From: Variovorax paradoxus
GTDB taxonomy: Bacteria > Pseudomonadota > Gammaproteobacteria > Burkholderiales > Burkholderiaceae_C
Direction of reading: 5' to 3'
Length of the DNA stretch: 64,000 nt
Assembly (NCBI RefSeq): GCF_024734665.1
Contig: NZ_CP102931.1
Span: 4,028,001-4,092,000 of the forward strand
In this document: piece by piece, positions 23,199-31,403 of the stretch
How positions within the stretch are numbered: the stretch's first letter is position 1
Layout of the letters: every line of letters starts with the position of its first letter
The notes under the pieces: generated by a model
The model's database searches: none
Told to the model about the DNA's origin: nothing
What the model saw: only the letters and a program-made list of their open reading frames with translations
Program-made: the position numbers and the translations under genes

Positions 23199-24125
23199 GT
23201 GAACCTCAGGCGGTTGAAATATTTCGTGAAGATCGTTGACGTGGGCAGCCTCACGCAAGCCTCGGAGGTGCTGCACGTTGCGCAGCCTGCACTGAGCCAG
23301 CAGCTGGCCACGCTCGAAGGCGAGTTCAACCAGCGCCTGTTGCTGCGAACGCAGAAGGGCGTGGTGCCCACGGAAGCCGGCATGGTGCTGTACCGCCACG
23401 CGCAATTGATACTGCGCCAGTTCGAGCAGGCGCGCGCCGATGTCGTCAATGCCGGGCGCAGCCTGGCGGGACAGGTGTCGGTCGGTCTCGCGCCGGGTAC
23501 CGCTGCATCGGGCCTGGCCCTGCCGCTGCTGCAGACGGTGCAGGAGCGGCATCCGCAGCTCATGCTGCACATCAACGAGAACTTCGGCACAACGCTGTGC
23601 GACGTGGTGCGCAACGGCCTCATGGACATGGCCGTGCTCTATGGCGGCGAGCATGCGGTGCGGGGCCTGTCGTTCGATCCGTTGCTCACCGAAGACCTCT
23701 GCGTCGTGGCCTCGCACGGCATGCTGCGCATGGACGGCGACGAGCTCGCGCTGGCCGAGCTGCGGAACGTGGACCTGCTCCTGCCCAGCATCGACAACCA
23801 GCTGCGCCGCAGCGTGAACCGGGCCTTTGCTTCGGCGAAGATCATTCCGCGCGTGGTGGCGGAGATGGAGTCTTCTAGCACGCTGTCGGCCGCAGTTGCC
23901 TCGGGCGTGGGCGCGACGATCCTGCCCGTGTCGCTTGCGCGCTCCGTCGCGGCCACGGCGGCGGTCGACGTCGGGCGGCTGGTGTCGCCGCACATCGAGA
24001 TTCCGCTGGCGCTATGCGCTTCGGATCACCTGCCGCTGTCGGAGCCTGCGCAGGTCGTCAAGGGCATCCTGATGGAGTTGGTCAATCGCCTCGAGTTGGG
24101 TGGCGGCATGCACACTGTGCATTGA
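23199..24125 (+). CDS. LysR-family regulator (Nac-like), paralogue of the divergent gene
   Basis: 308-residue LysR regulator. The frame opens at 23166, but the GTG at 23199 (VNLRRLKYFVKIVDVGS) is preceded by GGAGA at 23190-23194 and matches the family start. The HTH is LTQASEVLHVAQPALSQQLA; the effector domain contains SVGLAPGTAASGLALPLLQT and SGVGATILPVSLA. It ends 15 bases from the convergent AraC gene. Its target could be the liv-hyu operon, its own divergent promoter, or both. Confidence 0.9.
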   Translation: MNLRRLKYFVKIVDVGSLTQASEVLHVAQPALSQQLATLEGEFNQRLLLRTQKGVVPTEAGMVLYRHAQLILRQFEQARADVVNAGRSLAGQVSVGLAPGTAASGLALPLLQTVQERHPQLMLHINENFGTTLCDVVRNGLMDMAVLYGGEHAVRGLSFDPLLTEDLCVVASHGMLRMDGDELALAELRNVDLLLPSIDNQLRRSVNRAFASAKIIPRVVAEMESSSTLSAAVASGVGATILPVSLARSVAATAAVDVGRLVSPHIEIPLALCASDHLPLSEPAQVVKGILMELVNRLELGGGMHTVH

Positions 24126-24140
24126 CGGTCTGCGAGCTTC

Positions 24141-24962
24141 TCAAGCGGCCTTTTGCGCGCCTTGCCGCACGGCCATGTAGTTGCCCGGCGTCACGCCGAA
24201 GCAGCGGCGAAACCAGCGTGAGAAATGAGCCTGGTCCGTAAAGCCGCATTGCGCCGCCACGTCGGCCGCCGCCCGCCCCTCGCGCAGCAGCGCCTTGGCC
24301 CTGCCGATGCGCGCGAGCCGCGCATAGTGCGCTGGCGTCACGCCGACGGCCACGCGGAACAGGCGATGAAAGTGCTCGCGCGACATGCCCAGCCGCCGGG
24401 CCAGCGCGCCCGGATCGATGCGGCAGGCATCCTCCGTCGCCAGCGCGTCGCAGACGGCTTCCACGCGCGCGTCGCCCGCGTGACGCTCGACTGCCACCAG
24501 TTCGCCGCTGGTCTGCGCTCCAAGAATCCGCTCCAGGAGCCGGCCGACCTGCGCACCGTCTTCCGCCAGCGCCGCAACGGCCAGTGCATCGACCATGGCC
24601 GCGTCTTGCCAGACGCTCCGGCGCAGCGCGCCCCGCTGGCCCTGCGGCCATCCGAAGCGCGCGCCAACCCAGACATGCGGCACATACAGCATCACCATGC
24701 GAAAGCCCTGCGCGCTCACGCCGGCGGTGTGAAGCATGAAGGGAGCCATCAGCACCAGGTCGCCCACTTGCGCCACCTGTCGCTCGCCGGCACAGGTGAA
24801 TTCGCAGCGGCCTTCGAGGATGGCGCCCACGCTCCACTCGGCATGCCAGTGCAGCTCGAAGCGCGCCTTGGGGTCGGCCGCGAACATCGCCTCGACCTGT
24901 GCGCCGTCTTCCATCGGCAGGCCGATCACATGCGAGGCGGGTGAGCTTGCGCGCGGGTTCAT
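24141..24962 (-). CDS. AraC-family regulator with N-terminal cupin sensor
   Basis: 273-residue activator. The N-terminal cupin-type sensor (about 30-110) contains FELHWHAEWSVGAILEG; two C-terminal HTH motifs follow, with RIDPGALARRLGMSREHFHR and AADVAAQCGFTDQAHFSRWF. The last block FGVTPGNYMAVRQGA is typical. The frame is open to 25442, but the ATG at 24962 overlaps the stop of the upstream decarboxylase-like gene by ATGA, so that start is preferred. It is probably an autoregulator of this two-gene unit. Confidence 0.9.
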   Translation of the reverse strand: MNPRASSPASHVIGLPMEDGAQVEAMFAADPKARFELHWHAEWSVGAILEGRCEFTCAGERQVAQVGDLVLMAPFMLHTAGVSAQGFRMVMLYVPHVWVGARFGWPQGQRGALRRSVWQDAAMVDALAVAALAEDGAQVGRLLERILGAQTSGELVAVERHAGDARVEAVCDALATEDACRIDPGALARRLGMSREHFHRLFRVAVGVTPAHYARLARIGRAKALLREGRAAADVAAQCGFTDQAHFSRWFRRCFGVTPGNYMAVRQGAQKAA

Positions 24963-25747
24963 CCCTCCAAGGGTAGCGCCCCCCGCACCGTGATGCCCAT
25001 CCAGCCGGCGCTGGCGGTCGTGGCGTTCACAGGGCCGAGCAGCGCCAGCTCTTCGACCGGGTGATCGTGGAACCGCAGCGTCGCACTGCCACCGAACCAG
25101 CCCGACTCGACGCGGTCGATGATGTCGGCGCGCAGATAGCGCGGCACCGCCACGCTGCCCGGCTGCGTCAGGTCGGGCCAGCCGATGGCGCCGATGGTCG
25201 GTGCCGCCAGAAAACCCAGGCGCCCGGCCTTCTCGCCCGACAGCGTGACCGAAGCGTCGACGAGCCGTCGCTCCTTCACGCTGAGGCTCGCGCCCAATTG
25301 GCTGCCGGTCGACAACGGCGCGGCGGCCGGATGGATCAGCGGCATGCTGCGCGTGAGCCAGGTCTGGCCGATCTTCTTGGGCCAGCCCTGGAGCCAGCCG
25401 CGCAGCAGCGAAATATCCTGGTCCACGTAGATCAGCGGGCAATAAAAGCGCGCATCGCCACCGCCCGGCCTTGCCGCGATTTCGAGCACGACGATGGTCT
25501 CGCGGTACTGCGCGTACACGGGGTCGAGCAGCTCGCGACCATCGTCACCACAGGCCTGCCAGTCGGCGAAGTGGACGCAGCCCTTGCCGGTGGCCGTGCC
25601 AAGCTCGGCCGGCACCAGCGCCGCACCAAGCGCGGCATCGAATTCGAAGGCTACGTTGACGAGCCAGCCGGCGTAGTGCCAGGGCGGTGCCTGCACAAGC
25701 GCGCTGCGGCCGGAGGATGTGAAAGGAGGCGTAAAAGATTGCGGCAT
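24959..25747 (-). CDS. Acetoacetate decarboxylase-fold protein
   Basis: 262-residue protein of the acetoacetate decarboxylase superfamily. The Schiff-base lysine region reads GWPKKIGQ (K124 candidate, K125 next to it), and FYCPLIYVDQDISLLRGWLQ precedes it. The usual GRE-type segment before the lysine is altered (LRGWLQ), so it may be one of the superfamily members with aldolase/dehydratase-like chemistry instead of true acetoacetate decarboxylation. It is translationally coupled to the AraC gene downstream. The fold is confident, the reaction is not. Confidence 0.8.
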   Translation of the reverse strand: MPQSFTPPFTSSGRSALVQAPPWHYAGWLVNVAFEFDAALGAALVPAELGTATGKGCVHFADWQACGDDGRELLDPVYAQYRETIVVLEIAARPGGGDARFYCPLIYVDQDISLLRGWLQGWPKKIGQTWLTRSMPLIHPAAAPLSTGSQLGASLSVKERRLVDASVTLSGEKAGRLGFLAAPTIGAIGWPDLTQPGSVAVPRYLRADIIDRVESGWFGGSATLRFHDHPVEELALLGPVNATTASAGWMGITVRGALPLEG

Positions 25748-25934
25748 CGGATGTGGACAAGTTCAAGACCACCGCACGATATGGCTGCATACGCCGCCGC
25801 GTCTTGTACGCCAGTGATCCCGCTACGACAGATGACGGCGTTGTCCGACTCGCCCCACCCCGTCGGCAGACACAATGGCCGCCTCGGCCGAGACAAGCCG
25901 AACGAACACAACGAGAAGCTCCTGGCTCCGCACG

Positions 25935-26327
25935 ATGACCCCGATGACCCGTATCTACCTGATAGAAGACAACCCCCTGATCGCCACCACGCTGACCGAC
26001 GGGCTGCAAGAATTTTCCGAATGCAATGTGATCGGCACCGCCACCACCTCCGGCGCCGCCATCGACTGGCTCAAGAAAAACCCCGAAGGCTGGGACGCGG
26101 CCGTCATCGACATCTTCCTGGCCGAAGGCAACGGGCTCACCGTGGCGCAGTACCTGCAGGAGCACAAGTCACCGGCACAACGCACGGTGGTCCTCATGAA
26201 CTACGCGACCTCCGAGGTGCGCGAAGGCGCGCTGTCCGCGGGCGTGGATGCGGTGTTCGACAAATCGCTGCAGCTCGAAGCCTTCTACGACTTCTGCAAG
26301 ACGCTGAACATCTCGCCGCGCCGCTGA
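25935..26327 (+). CDS. Stand-alone receiver-domain response regulator
   Basis: 130-residue CheY-like receiver with no output domain. The acidic pair is E11-D12 (IYLIEDNP), the phospho-acceptor D59 in AVIDIFLAEGNGL, and the conserved lysine K110 in VFDKS. The position normally held by Thr/Ser after the fourth strand is Asn89 (VVLMNYAT), an unusual change in the switch residue. Possible starts are ATGs at 25935 and 25944. There is no kinase gene beside it; the orphan kinase at 36.6 kb is 10 kb away. Role unknown beyond phospho-signalling. Confidence 0.82.
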   Translation: MTPMTRIYLIEDNPLIATTLTDGLQEFSECNVIGTATTSGAAIDWLKKNPEGWDAAVIDIFLAEGNGLTVAQYLQEHKSPAQRTVVLMNYATSEVREGALSAGVDAVFDKSLQLEAFYDFCKTLNISPRR

Positions 26328-26373
26328 GGCGGCGGTCGCAAGCGCAGCGGTCCATCGCGGCACAATCGCCCGC

Positions 26374-28086
26374 GTGCCGACCTTCAAACACAGCCTGACT
26401 GCCGGCCTCGCGCTGGCGTTCGCCCTTGGTGCCACGGCCGAGCCGGTGCTACTCGTCACGTCGCCCGCCGCCTTACAGGCCGCGGAAAGGTCTGGTGCAA
26501 GTTTTGCGCACTGGACCGGCGAGGCGCCGGGTAGCGACGGCATCGCCGCCAACCAGGCCCTGATGCGCTCGCCCGCCTGGCGCTCCATCGCCGAGCCGCT
26601 GGGCGCCAGCCTCACCGGCATCCAGCGACGCGACAGGCAGGCTGGCGTCGGCATCTCCAAATATCCGCACCGGCTGTTCGACGCGCGCTGGCTTGCAAGC
26701 CCCGATGCCTTCTTCGAACTGGTGGGCGTCGCCAACCGCATGGACCGCCGGCCCTTCCAGAGCGGCGCATGCGGCGAGACACGGCTCGTGTACCGCCTGG
26801 CCTATCGCACGGCCGCGATGCAGTCGCGCCTGCCGATGACGGTCAACGTCGAGCTGCGCGGCGATGCGCCCGATGCCGATGGCAGTTGCGCGAGCACCGC
26901 GAAGCGCTGGCAGCCGCCGCAAGCGTCGATGACCGACGAGGCGATGGGCCGCTGGCTGGTGTCGGCCGATGGTCCGCTGGCGCAGCAGCGCCTGGCGCTC
27001 GCGCGCATCGCGCAGGTCACGACCAACCTGCAGAGCGTGCGCTGGCCCTCGGCGGTGCGACCCGATCTTGGTGGCCATGCCGAATACATGCTGCGCGCCT
27101 TCCGCTGGAATGCAGGCGCGAAGCGCTTCGACGTTGCGCCGCTGGAGAACACACCTGACATTGCAAAGCTCAAGGCCAACGCACCGCTGCGCAAGGAACT
27201 GCAGCAATGGCTGCAGCAGCCCGCCAACCTGCGCGCGCTGGACGAAGCCACCTTGCAGATTCCCGAGAAGTTCCTCGCGACCGAAGCCGTCTCGGTCGCG
27301 CCGCGCGGGCTAGAACGGCTGGCGAACCGGCCCTTCGAGCAGCTCTTCGCGCCAGGCGAATGGCAGGCCGTTCAGGGCAGCCGAACGCTGCAATCACCGC
27401 AGGCGGTGCTGCGCCGCCTCGACGACCTGAGCTGCGCGGGCTGCCACCAGAGCCGCGCGGTCGCGGGCTTTCACCTGCTGGGCGTGGACCGGCGCGGCGC
27501 ATCGCGCACATTCACCACCGGCAACGCGCTCGCGGTGCCGCACTCGCCCCATGTGCAGGACGAACTGGTGCGCCGCGGCGCCTACGTGCGGGCCTCGCTG
27601 TCGACACCGCGGCCCGATCCGTTCCGCCCCCTGGCCGAGCCCGACGACGTGAATGCCGTGACTGAAAAGCCGACAGTCGGCGCGCGCTGCGAGCCCACCC
27701 GCATCACCGCATCCGCCAATCCTTGGCTGGACCGCGCCGAGAAACTGCCGCGCATCGCCTGCGAAGGCATGCTCTCCGTGTGCGAGAAAACCTCGGTCGG
27801 CTTCCCGGGTGGCATGTGCTCGGGGCCCTGCGACCCAAACGACAAGAACGGCACCTGCGGCGGCATCGCGATCCTCAGCGACTTCAACAGTTGCCTCGCC
27901 GAGAAGAAGCCCTTCGGCGAATGCCTGGCGAAGCACACACGGCCCGGCAATCTGCGCAGCTGCTCGGCGCAGCAACCCTGCCGCGACGACTACATTTGCG
28001 CGCAGGCCGAGGGCCAGCCCGAAGGGCGTGGCGCGTGCATACCGCCCTATTTCCTGTTCCAGATGCGGGTGGACGGGCACTCCTGA
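26374..28086 (+). CDS. Secreted Cys-rich protein with one haem-c motif, function unknown
   Basis: 570-residue protein that I do not recognise. A signal peptide (about 1-22, ending GATA) exports it. Residues 354-358 are CAGCH, a single c-type haem attachment motif, in DDLSCAGCHQSRAVAGFHLL. The last 130 residues hold about a dozen cysteines, many in pairs (for example MCSGPCDPNDKNGTC), suggesting a disulfide-stabilised domain. There is no obvious distal haem ligand segment like a classic small cytochrome c. Start GTG at 26374, 46 bases after the receiver gene. It converges with the MFS gene. It could be a redox or metal-binding envelope protein. Confidence 0.7.
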   Translation: MPTFKHSLTAGLALAFALGATAEPVLLVTSPAALQAAERSGASFAHWTGEAPGSDGIAANQALMRSPAWRSIAEPLGASLTGIQRRDRQAGVGISKYPHRLFDARWLASPDAFFELVGVANRMDRRPFQSGACGETRLVYRLAYRTAAMQSRLPMTVNVELRGDAPDADGSCASTAKRWQPPQASMTDEAMGRWLVSADGPLAQQRLALARIAQVTTNLQSVRWPSAVRPDLGGHAEYMLRAFRWNAGAKRFDVAPLENTPDIAKLKANAPLRKELQQWLQQPANLRALDEATLQIPEKFLATEAVSVAPRGLERLANRPFEQLFAPGEWQAVQGSRTLQSPQAVLRRLDDLSCAGCHQSRAVAGFHLLGVDRRGASRTFTTGNALAVPHSPHVQDELVRRGAYVRASLSTPRPDPFRPLAEPDDVNAVTEKPTVGARCEPTRITASANPWLDRAEKLPRIACEGMLSVCEKTSVGFPGGMCSGPCDPNDKNGTCGGIAILSDFNSCLAEKKPFGECLAKHTRPGNLRSCSAQQPCRDDYICAQAEGQPEGRGACIPPYFLFQMRVDGHS

Positions 28087-28093
28087 CGGGCCG

Positions 28094-29404
28094 TCATTCG
28101 TTCGCGGTCGGGCGCATCAGCCAGGCCGAGACGGCAGCCACCACACCAAGCACCGCAACATAGATGCCCACCGGCACGATGCTCGAATACTTCGCGACCA
28201 GCGTGGCCGCGATGATCGGCGCCAGCCCGCCGCCAATGGCTGCCGCGAACTGAATGCCGATCGAGATGCCCGAATAGCGCAGCTCGGCCGGAAATTGCGC
28301 CGCATACAGGTTCGACTGCGGCGCGAACATCAACGGGTAGTTGATCGACAGTGCCACCACCATGGCCACCGTGTAGGCCGTGAGCGACCCGCTGCCGATG
28401 GCCTGGAACAGCGGCACCGCCATGATCGCCAGCAGCAGCCCGCCGAATACATAGAGCCGCCGCGCGCCCACCTTGTCGGCAAGCCAGCCGCTGGCCGGAA
28501 TGGTGAAGACCATCACAGTCGAGCCAGCGATCAGCGCGTGCAGTGCATCGGCGCGAGAAAACCCGAGGCGGCTGGTCGCATACGAGATCGAGAACACCAG
28601 GATCGTGTAGATCAGCGTCACCTCGGCCAGCTTGCCGCCGATGGTCAGCAGCAAGGGCTTCAGGTGCGCCACCACGACCTCGCGCGCCGGCAGTGCCGCC
28701 GTCTTCTGGTGTACCTTGACCTGCATGAACTCGGGCGACTCCTGCACCTTCATGCGGATGAACACGCCCAGCACGATCAGCACCGCGCTCGCAAGAAACG
28801 GCAGTCGCCAGCCCCAGCTCAGGAAGCTGGCCTCTGGCAGTTGCGTGACCAGCGCGAAGGCGCCCGACGACAGCAGCACGCCAATGGGTGCGCCCATCTG
28901 CGGCATGCTGCCGACCAGCGATTTCCATTTGGGCGGCGCATGCTCCACCGCCATCAGCATCGCGCCGCCGAGCTCGCCGCCGAACGACAGGCCCTGCCCG
29001 ATGCGCAGCAGCACCAGCAGCACCGCGGCCCACAGGCCGATCGATTCGTAGGTCGGCAAAAGGCCGATCAGCACGGTGCAGATGCCCATCAGCAGCAGGC
29101 TCAGCGTGAGCATCGACTTGCGGCCCAGCCGGTCGCCGTAGTGCCCGAAGATGATGCCGCCCAGCGGCCGGGCGAGCATGCCGCTGGCGAAGGTGCCAAA
29201 GGCTGCCAGCGTGCCGACTGTGGGGTCGAAGTTGGGAAAGAAGAGTTTGTTGAACACCAGCGCCGCGGCCGTGCCGTAGGCAAGGAAGTCGAAGGCCTCG
29301 ATGGCCGTGCCGACCATGGTGGCGACGCCGATCTTCCACACGCTCTGGTGCTTTCGCTCCGCGGTAGCCGCTTGTGCCTGCAATGGCGAGGCAATGCTGT
29401 TCAT
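28094..29404 (-). CDS. MFS transporter, metabolite:H+ symporter type (ShiA/ProP-like)
   Basis: 436-residue inner-membrane permease with 12 predicted TM helices. The loop 2-3 motif is FGHYGDRLGRKSML and a second copy lies in WLADKVGARRLYVFG. The region near SIGLWAAVLLVLLRIGQGLSFGGELGGAM is typical of the MHS subfamily, which takes up carboxylates and related metabolites with protons. Its ATG overlaps the stop of the upstream class II aldolase gene (ATGA). The substrate is probably the acid processed by that aldolase-family enzyme. Confidence 0.9.
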   Translation of the reverse strand: MNSIASPLQAQAATAERKHQSVWKIGVATMVGTAIEAFDFLAYGTAAALVFNKLFFPNFDPTVGTLAAFGTFASGMLARPLGGIIFGHYGDRLGRKSMLTLSLLLMGICTVLIGLLPTYESIGLWAAVLLVLLRIGQGLSFGGELGGAMLMAVEHAPPKWKSLVGSMPQMGAPIGVLLSSGAFALVTQLPEASFLSWGWRLPFLASAVLIVLGVFIRMKVQESPEFMQVKVHQKTAALPAREVVVAHLKPLLLTIGGKLAEVTLIYTILVFSISYATSRLGFSRADALHALIAGSTVMVFTIPASGWLADKVGARRLYVFGGLLLAIMAVPLFQAIGSGSLTAYTVAMVVALSINYPLMFAPQSNLYAAQFPAELRYSGISIGIQFAAAIGGGLAPIIAATLVAKYSSIVPVGIYVAVLGVVAAVSAWLMRPTANE

Positions 29405-30156
29405 GGCTGCTCCTGCGTGACCTGCCGCGCGAACATCGCGAAACTGGCGTTGACGATGCTGCGCTGCAGAAGGAAGTCATGCGACTCCTTCGCCAGCACC
29501 GGGTCCACCAGCTTGAGCCGCCCGTAGGCCGACTGCGCAATCAGCTGGTTGCGCGCCGCGCGCTCGATGAGCACCGACATGTAGAGCGACTCCTCGATGG
29601 TCGCCGTGGCGGCCAGGAAGCCGTGGTTGGCAAGCAGCACGCAGCGCTTCTTGCCCAGGGCCGCCGAGATGATCTCGCCCTCGACGTCGGCGATCGGCAG
29701 GCCGGGCCATTCGCGGAGAAAGGCGCAGTCGTCGAAAAAGGGCGTGGCGTCCATGTGCGCGATCTGCAGCGGCTCGCCGGTCATCGACAGGGCCGACACA
29801 TAGGGCGGGTGCGTGTGGATCACGCAGTTCACGTCGGGCCTGCGCCTGTACACCCACAGATGGAAACGCACCGCGGGGTTGGGCACGCCGCGGCCTTCCA
29901 GCACGCGCAGCGAATCGTCGATGCGCATGACCGACTGCGGGCGGATCTCGGCGAAGGCATGCGCGAGCGGCGTCGTCAGGAAGGTGCCGTCGGGCTGGCG
30001 CACGGTGACCTGCCCGGCCAGGGTTTCGGAATGCCCTTCCTTGGCGAGGATGCGGCAGCTGAGCGCGAGCTTCTCAGCCTCGCTCCAGTTGCCGTAGCTG
30101 AGGCCGTCGAGAGACGGCGCGGGGGTGTCGTGGGTTGCTCGGCTCGTATCGTTCAC
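29401..30156 (-). CDS. Class II aldolase/adducin family protein
   Basis: 251-residue member of the fuculose-phosphate-aldolase/RhaD fold. Metal-binding histidines are visible in VIHTHPPYVSAL and LLANHGFLAA. The frame extends to 30255, but the best ribosome-binding site (AAAGGAG) lies 7 bases before a GTG at 30156 (VNDTSRATHD), so that start is chosen over the ATG at 30174. It is co-transcribed with the MFS gene and diverges from an AraC regulator. Expected to be a metal-dependent aldolase, epimerase or decarboxylase on a sugar-acid or hydroxy-acid phosphate. Confidence 0.88.
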   Translation of the reverse strand: MNDTSRATHDTPAPSLDGLSYGNWSEAEKLALSCRILAKEGHSETLAGQVTVRQPDGTFLTTPLAHAFAEIRPQSVMRIDDSLRVLEGRGVPNPAVRFHLWVYRRRPDVNCVIHTHPPYVSALSMTGEPLQIAHMDATPFFDDCAFLREWPGLPIADVEGEIISAALGKKRCVLLANHGFLAATATIEESLYMSVLIERAARNQLIAQSAYGRLKLVDPVLAKESHDFLLQRSIVNASFAMFARQVTQEQP

Positions 30157-30360
30157 GCTGTGGCTCCTTTGCATCGGCGGGGTGCGGCCAATGTAAGAAG
30201 CGGTGCGCGGTTTGCTCTTGTGCGTGGGCGCACGCGGGTTGATCCAGCGTGCCAACTAGTGGAAAGTCTTAAGTCCTGCCCAACGGATAGCCGCCTAGAC
30301 TGCATCCCGACTGCACCTGCTTGGCACGAAGCGTGCGGGCCAACGGCAGGAGCCCCACCC

Positions 30361-31362
30361 ATGCACCACGACACAGCAGCATCCGACCTGAGCTTCGCGC
30401 CCTGCTTCCGCCCGTTCTATCCGGGCGACGTGCAGGGCTACTCGAATGCGCTCGATTCGCTGGTCTACCCCGGCGAACTCAGTGTGCAGGACAGCAACCC
30501 GCGCATGAGCCTCGAAGCCTGCCGGCTCGTGGGCGGCGGCCTGGCCATCAGCTTCACCTCGACGCCGCTGGCGGTTCGCCATGACACGGCGCTGGCCTCC
30601 ACCGGAGGTATGGGCGGCACGGGCGACGTGCTCGCCATGATTGCCGTCGAAGGCGAAGGCACCGTCGACCAGGGCGGCCGGCGTATGCCCTTCCGCAAGG
30701 GCGACATCACCTTCCGCACCACACGGCTCCCCTCCACCTGCACGCTGACCGCGCCCGGCAAGCTGGTGATGCTGCGCCTGCCCTCCGACCGGTTCTTCGG
30801 CATCTATGCCGACCTGCACGACCGCTTCGTGCCCTCGATCGCGCAGGCGGATTCGCGCCTGGCCGAGACCGCCCGCGCGCACATGGGGCATGTGTTTCCC
30901 GGCACGGCGCAGGCTGCGCCGGCGCTGGCGTATTTTTCGGAGCAGTCGTTCGTCTCGCTGCTGGCCGCGACCTACTGCGAGTCGGTGGGCGAATCGGTCG
31001 CCGAAGACGCGGCCGACGGCAAGCGACGCGAGCGCGACCGCTGGCAGCGGCTCGTGGCGTTCATCGAGGCGCACCTGGGCGATGCGGAGCTGTCGGTCGA
31101 TGCGGTCTCGAAGGAGCTGGGCATTTCAAAGCGGCTCACGCACCGCCTGTTCGAGATGCAGCGCACGCAGTACGGCATGTACCTCAAGGTGCGCCGCCTG
31201 GAGCGCGCGAAGGAAGAGCTGCAGAACCGGCGGCTCGACCACCTGAGCGTTTCGGAGATTGCCTATCGCAACGGCTTCGGCGATGCGAGCCATTTCAGCC
31301 GTGCATTCAGCTGCCACTTCGGCACCCCGCCCGGCGCCTACCGGCGACAGTCCTGTCCTTGA
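30361..31362 (+). CDS. AraC-family regulator
   Basis: 333-residue regulator with a C-terminal HTH pair: VDAVSKELGISKRLTHRLFE and LSVSEIAYRNGFGDASHFSR, then FGTPPGAYR. The N-terminal 200 residues resemble the AraC-binding domain of longer regulators (FRKGDITFRTTRLPSTCTLT). The frame is open far upstream; the ATG at 30361 has AGGAG about 10 bases before it. It diverges from the aldolase-MFS operon across 204 bases, so it is its likely activator. Confidence 0.88.
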   Translation: MHHDTAASDLSFAPCFRPFYPGDVQGYSNALDSLVYPGELSVQDSNPRMSLEACRLVGGGLAISFTSTPLAVRHDTALASTGGMGGTGDVLAMIAVEGEGTVDQGGRRMPFRKGDITFRTTRLPSTCTLTAPGKLVMLRLPSDRFFGIYADLHDRFVPSIAQADSRLAETARAHMGHVFPGTAQAAPALAYFSEQSFVSLLAATYCESVGESVAEDAADGKRRERDRWQRLVAFIEAHLGDAELSVDAVSKELGISKRLTHRLFEMQRTQYGMYLKVRRLERAKEELQNRRLDHLSVSEIAYRNGFGDASHFSRAFSCHFGTPPGAYRRQSCP

Positions 31363-31403
31363 TCTTAGTATTCGGTCAAACAACACCAAGACCGAGGACT
31401 CTG

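Noticed and set aside
28047..29540. 497-residue minus-strand frame overlapping the MFS gene
   Set aside because: Different frame from the transporter, no hydrophobic helices, low-complexity Arg/Ala composition.
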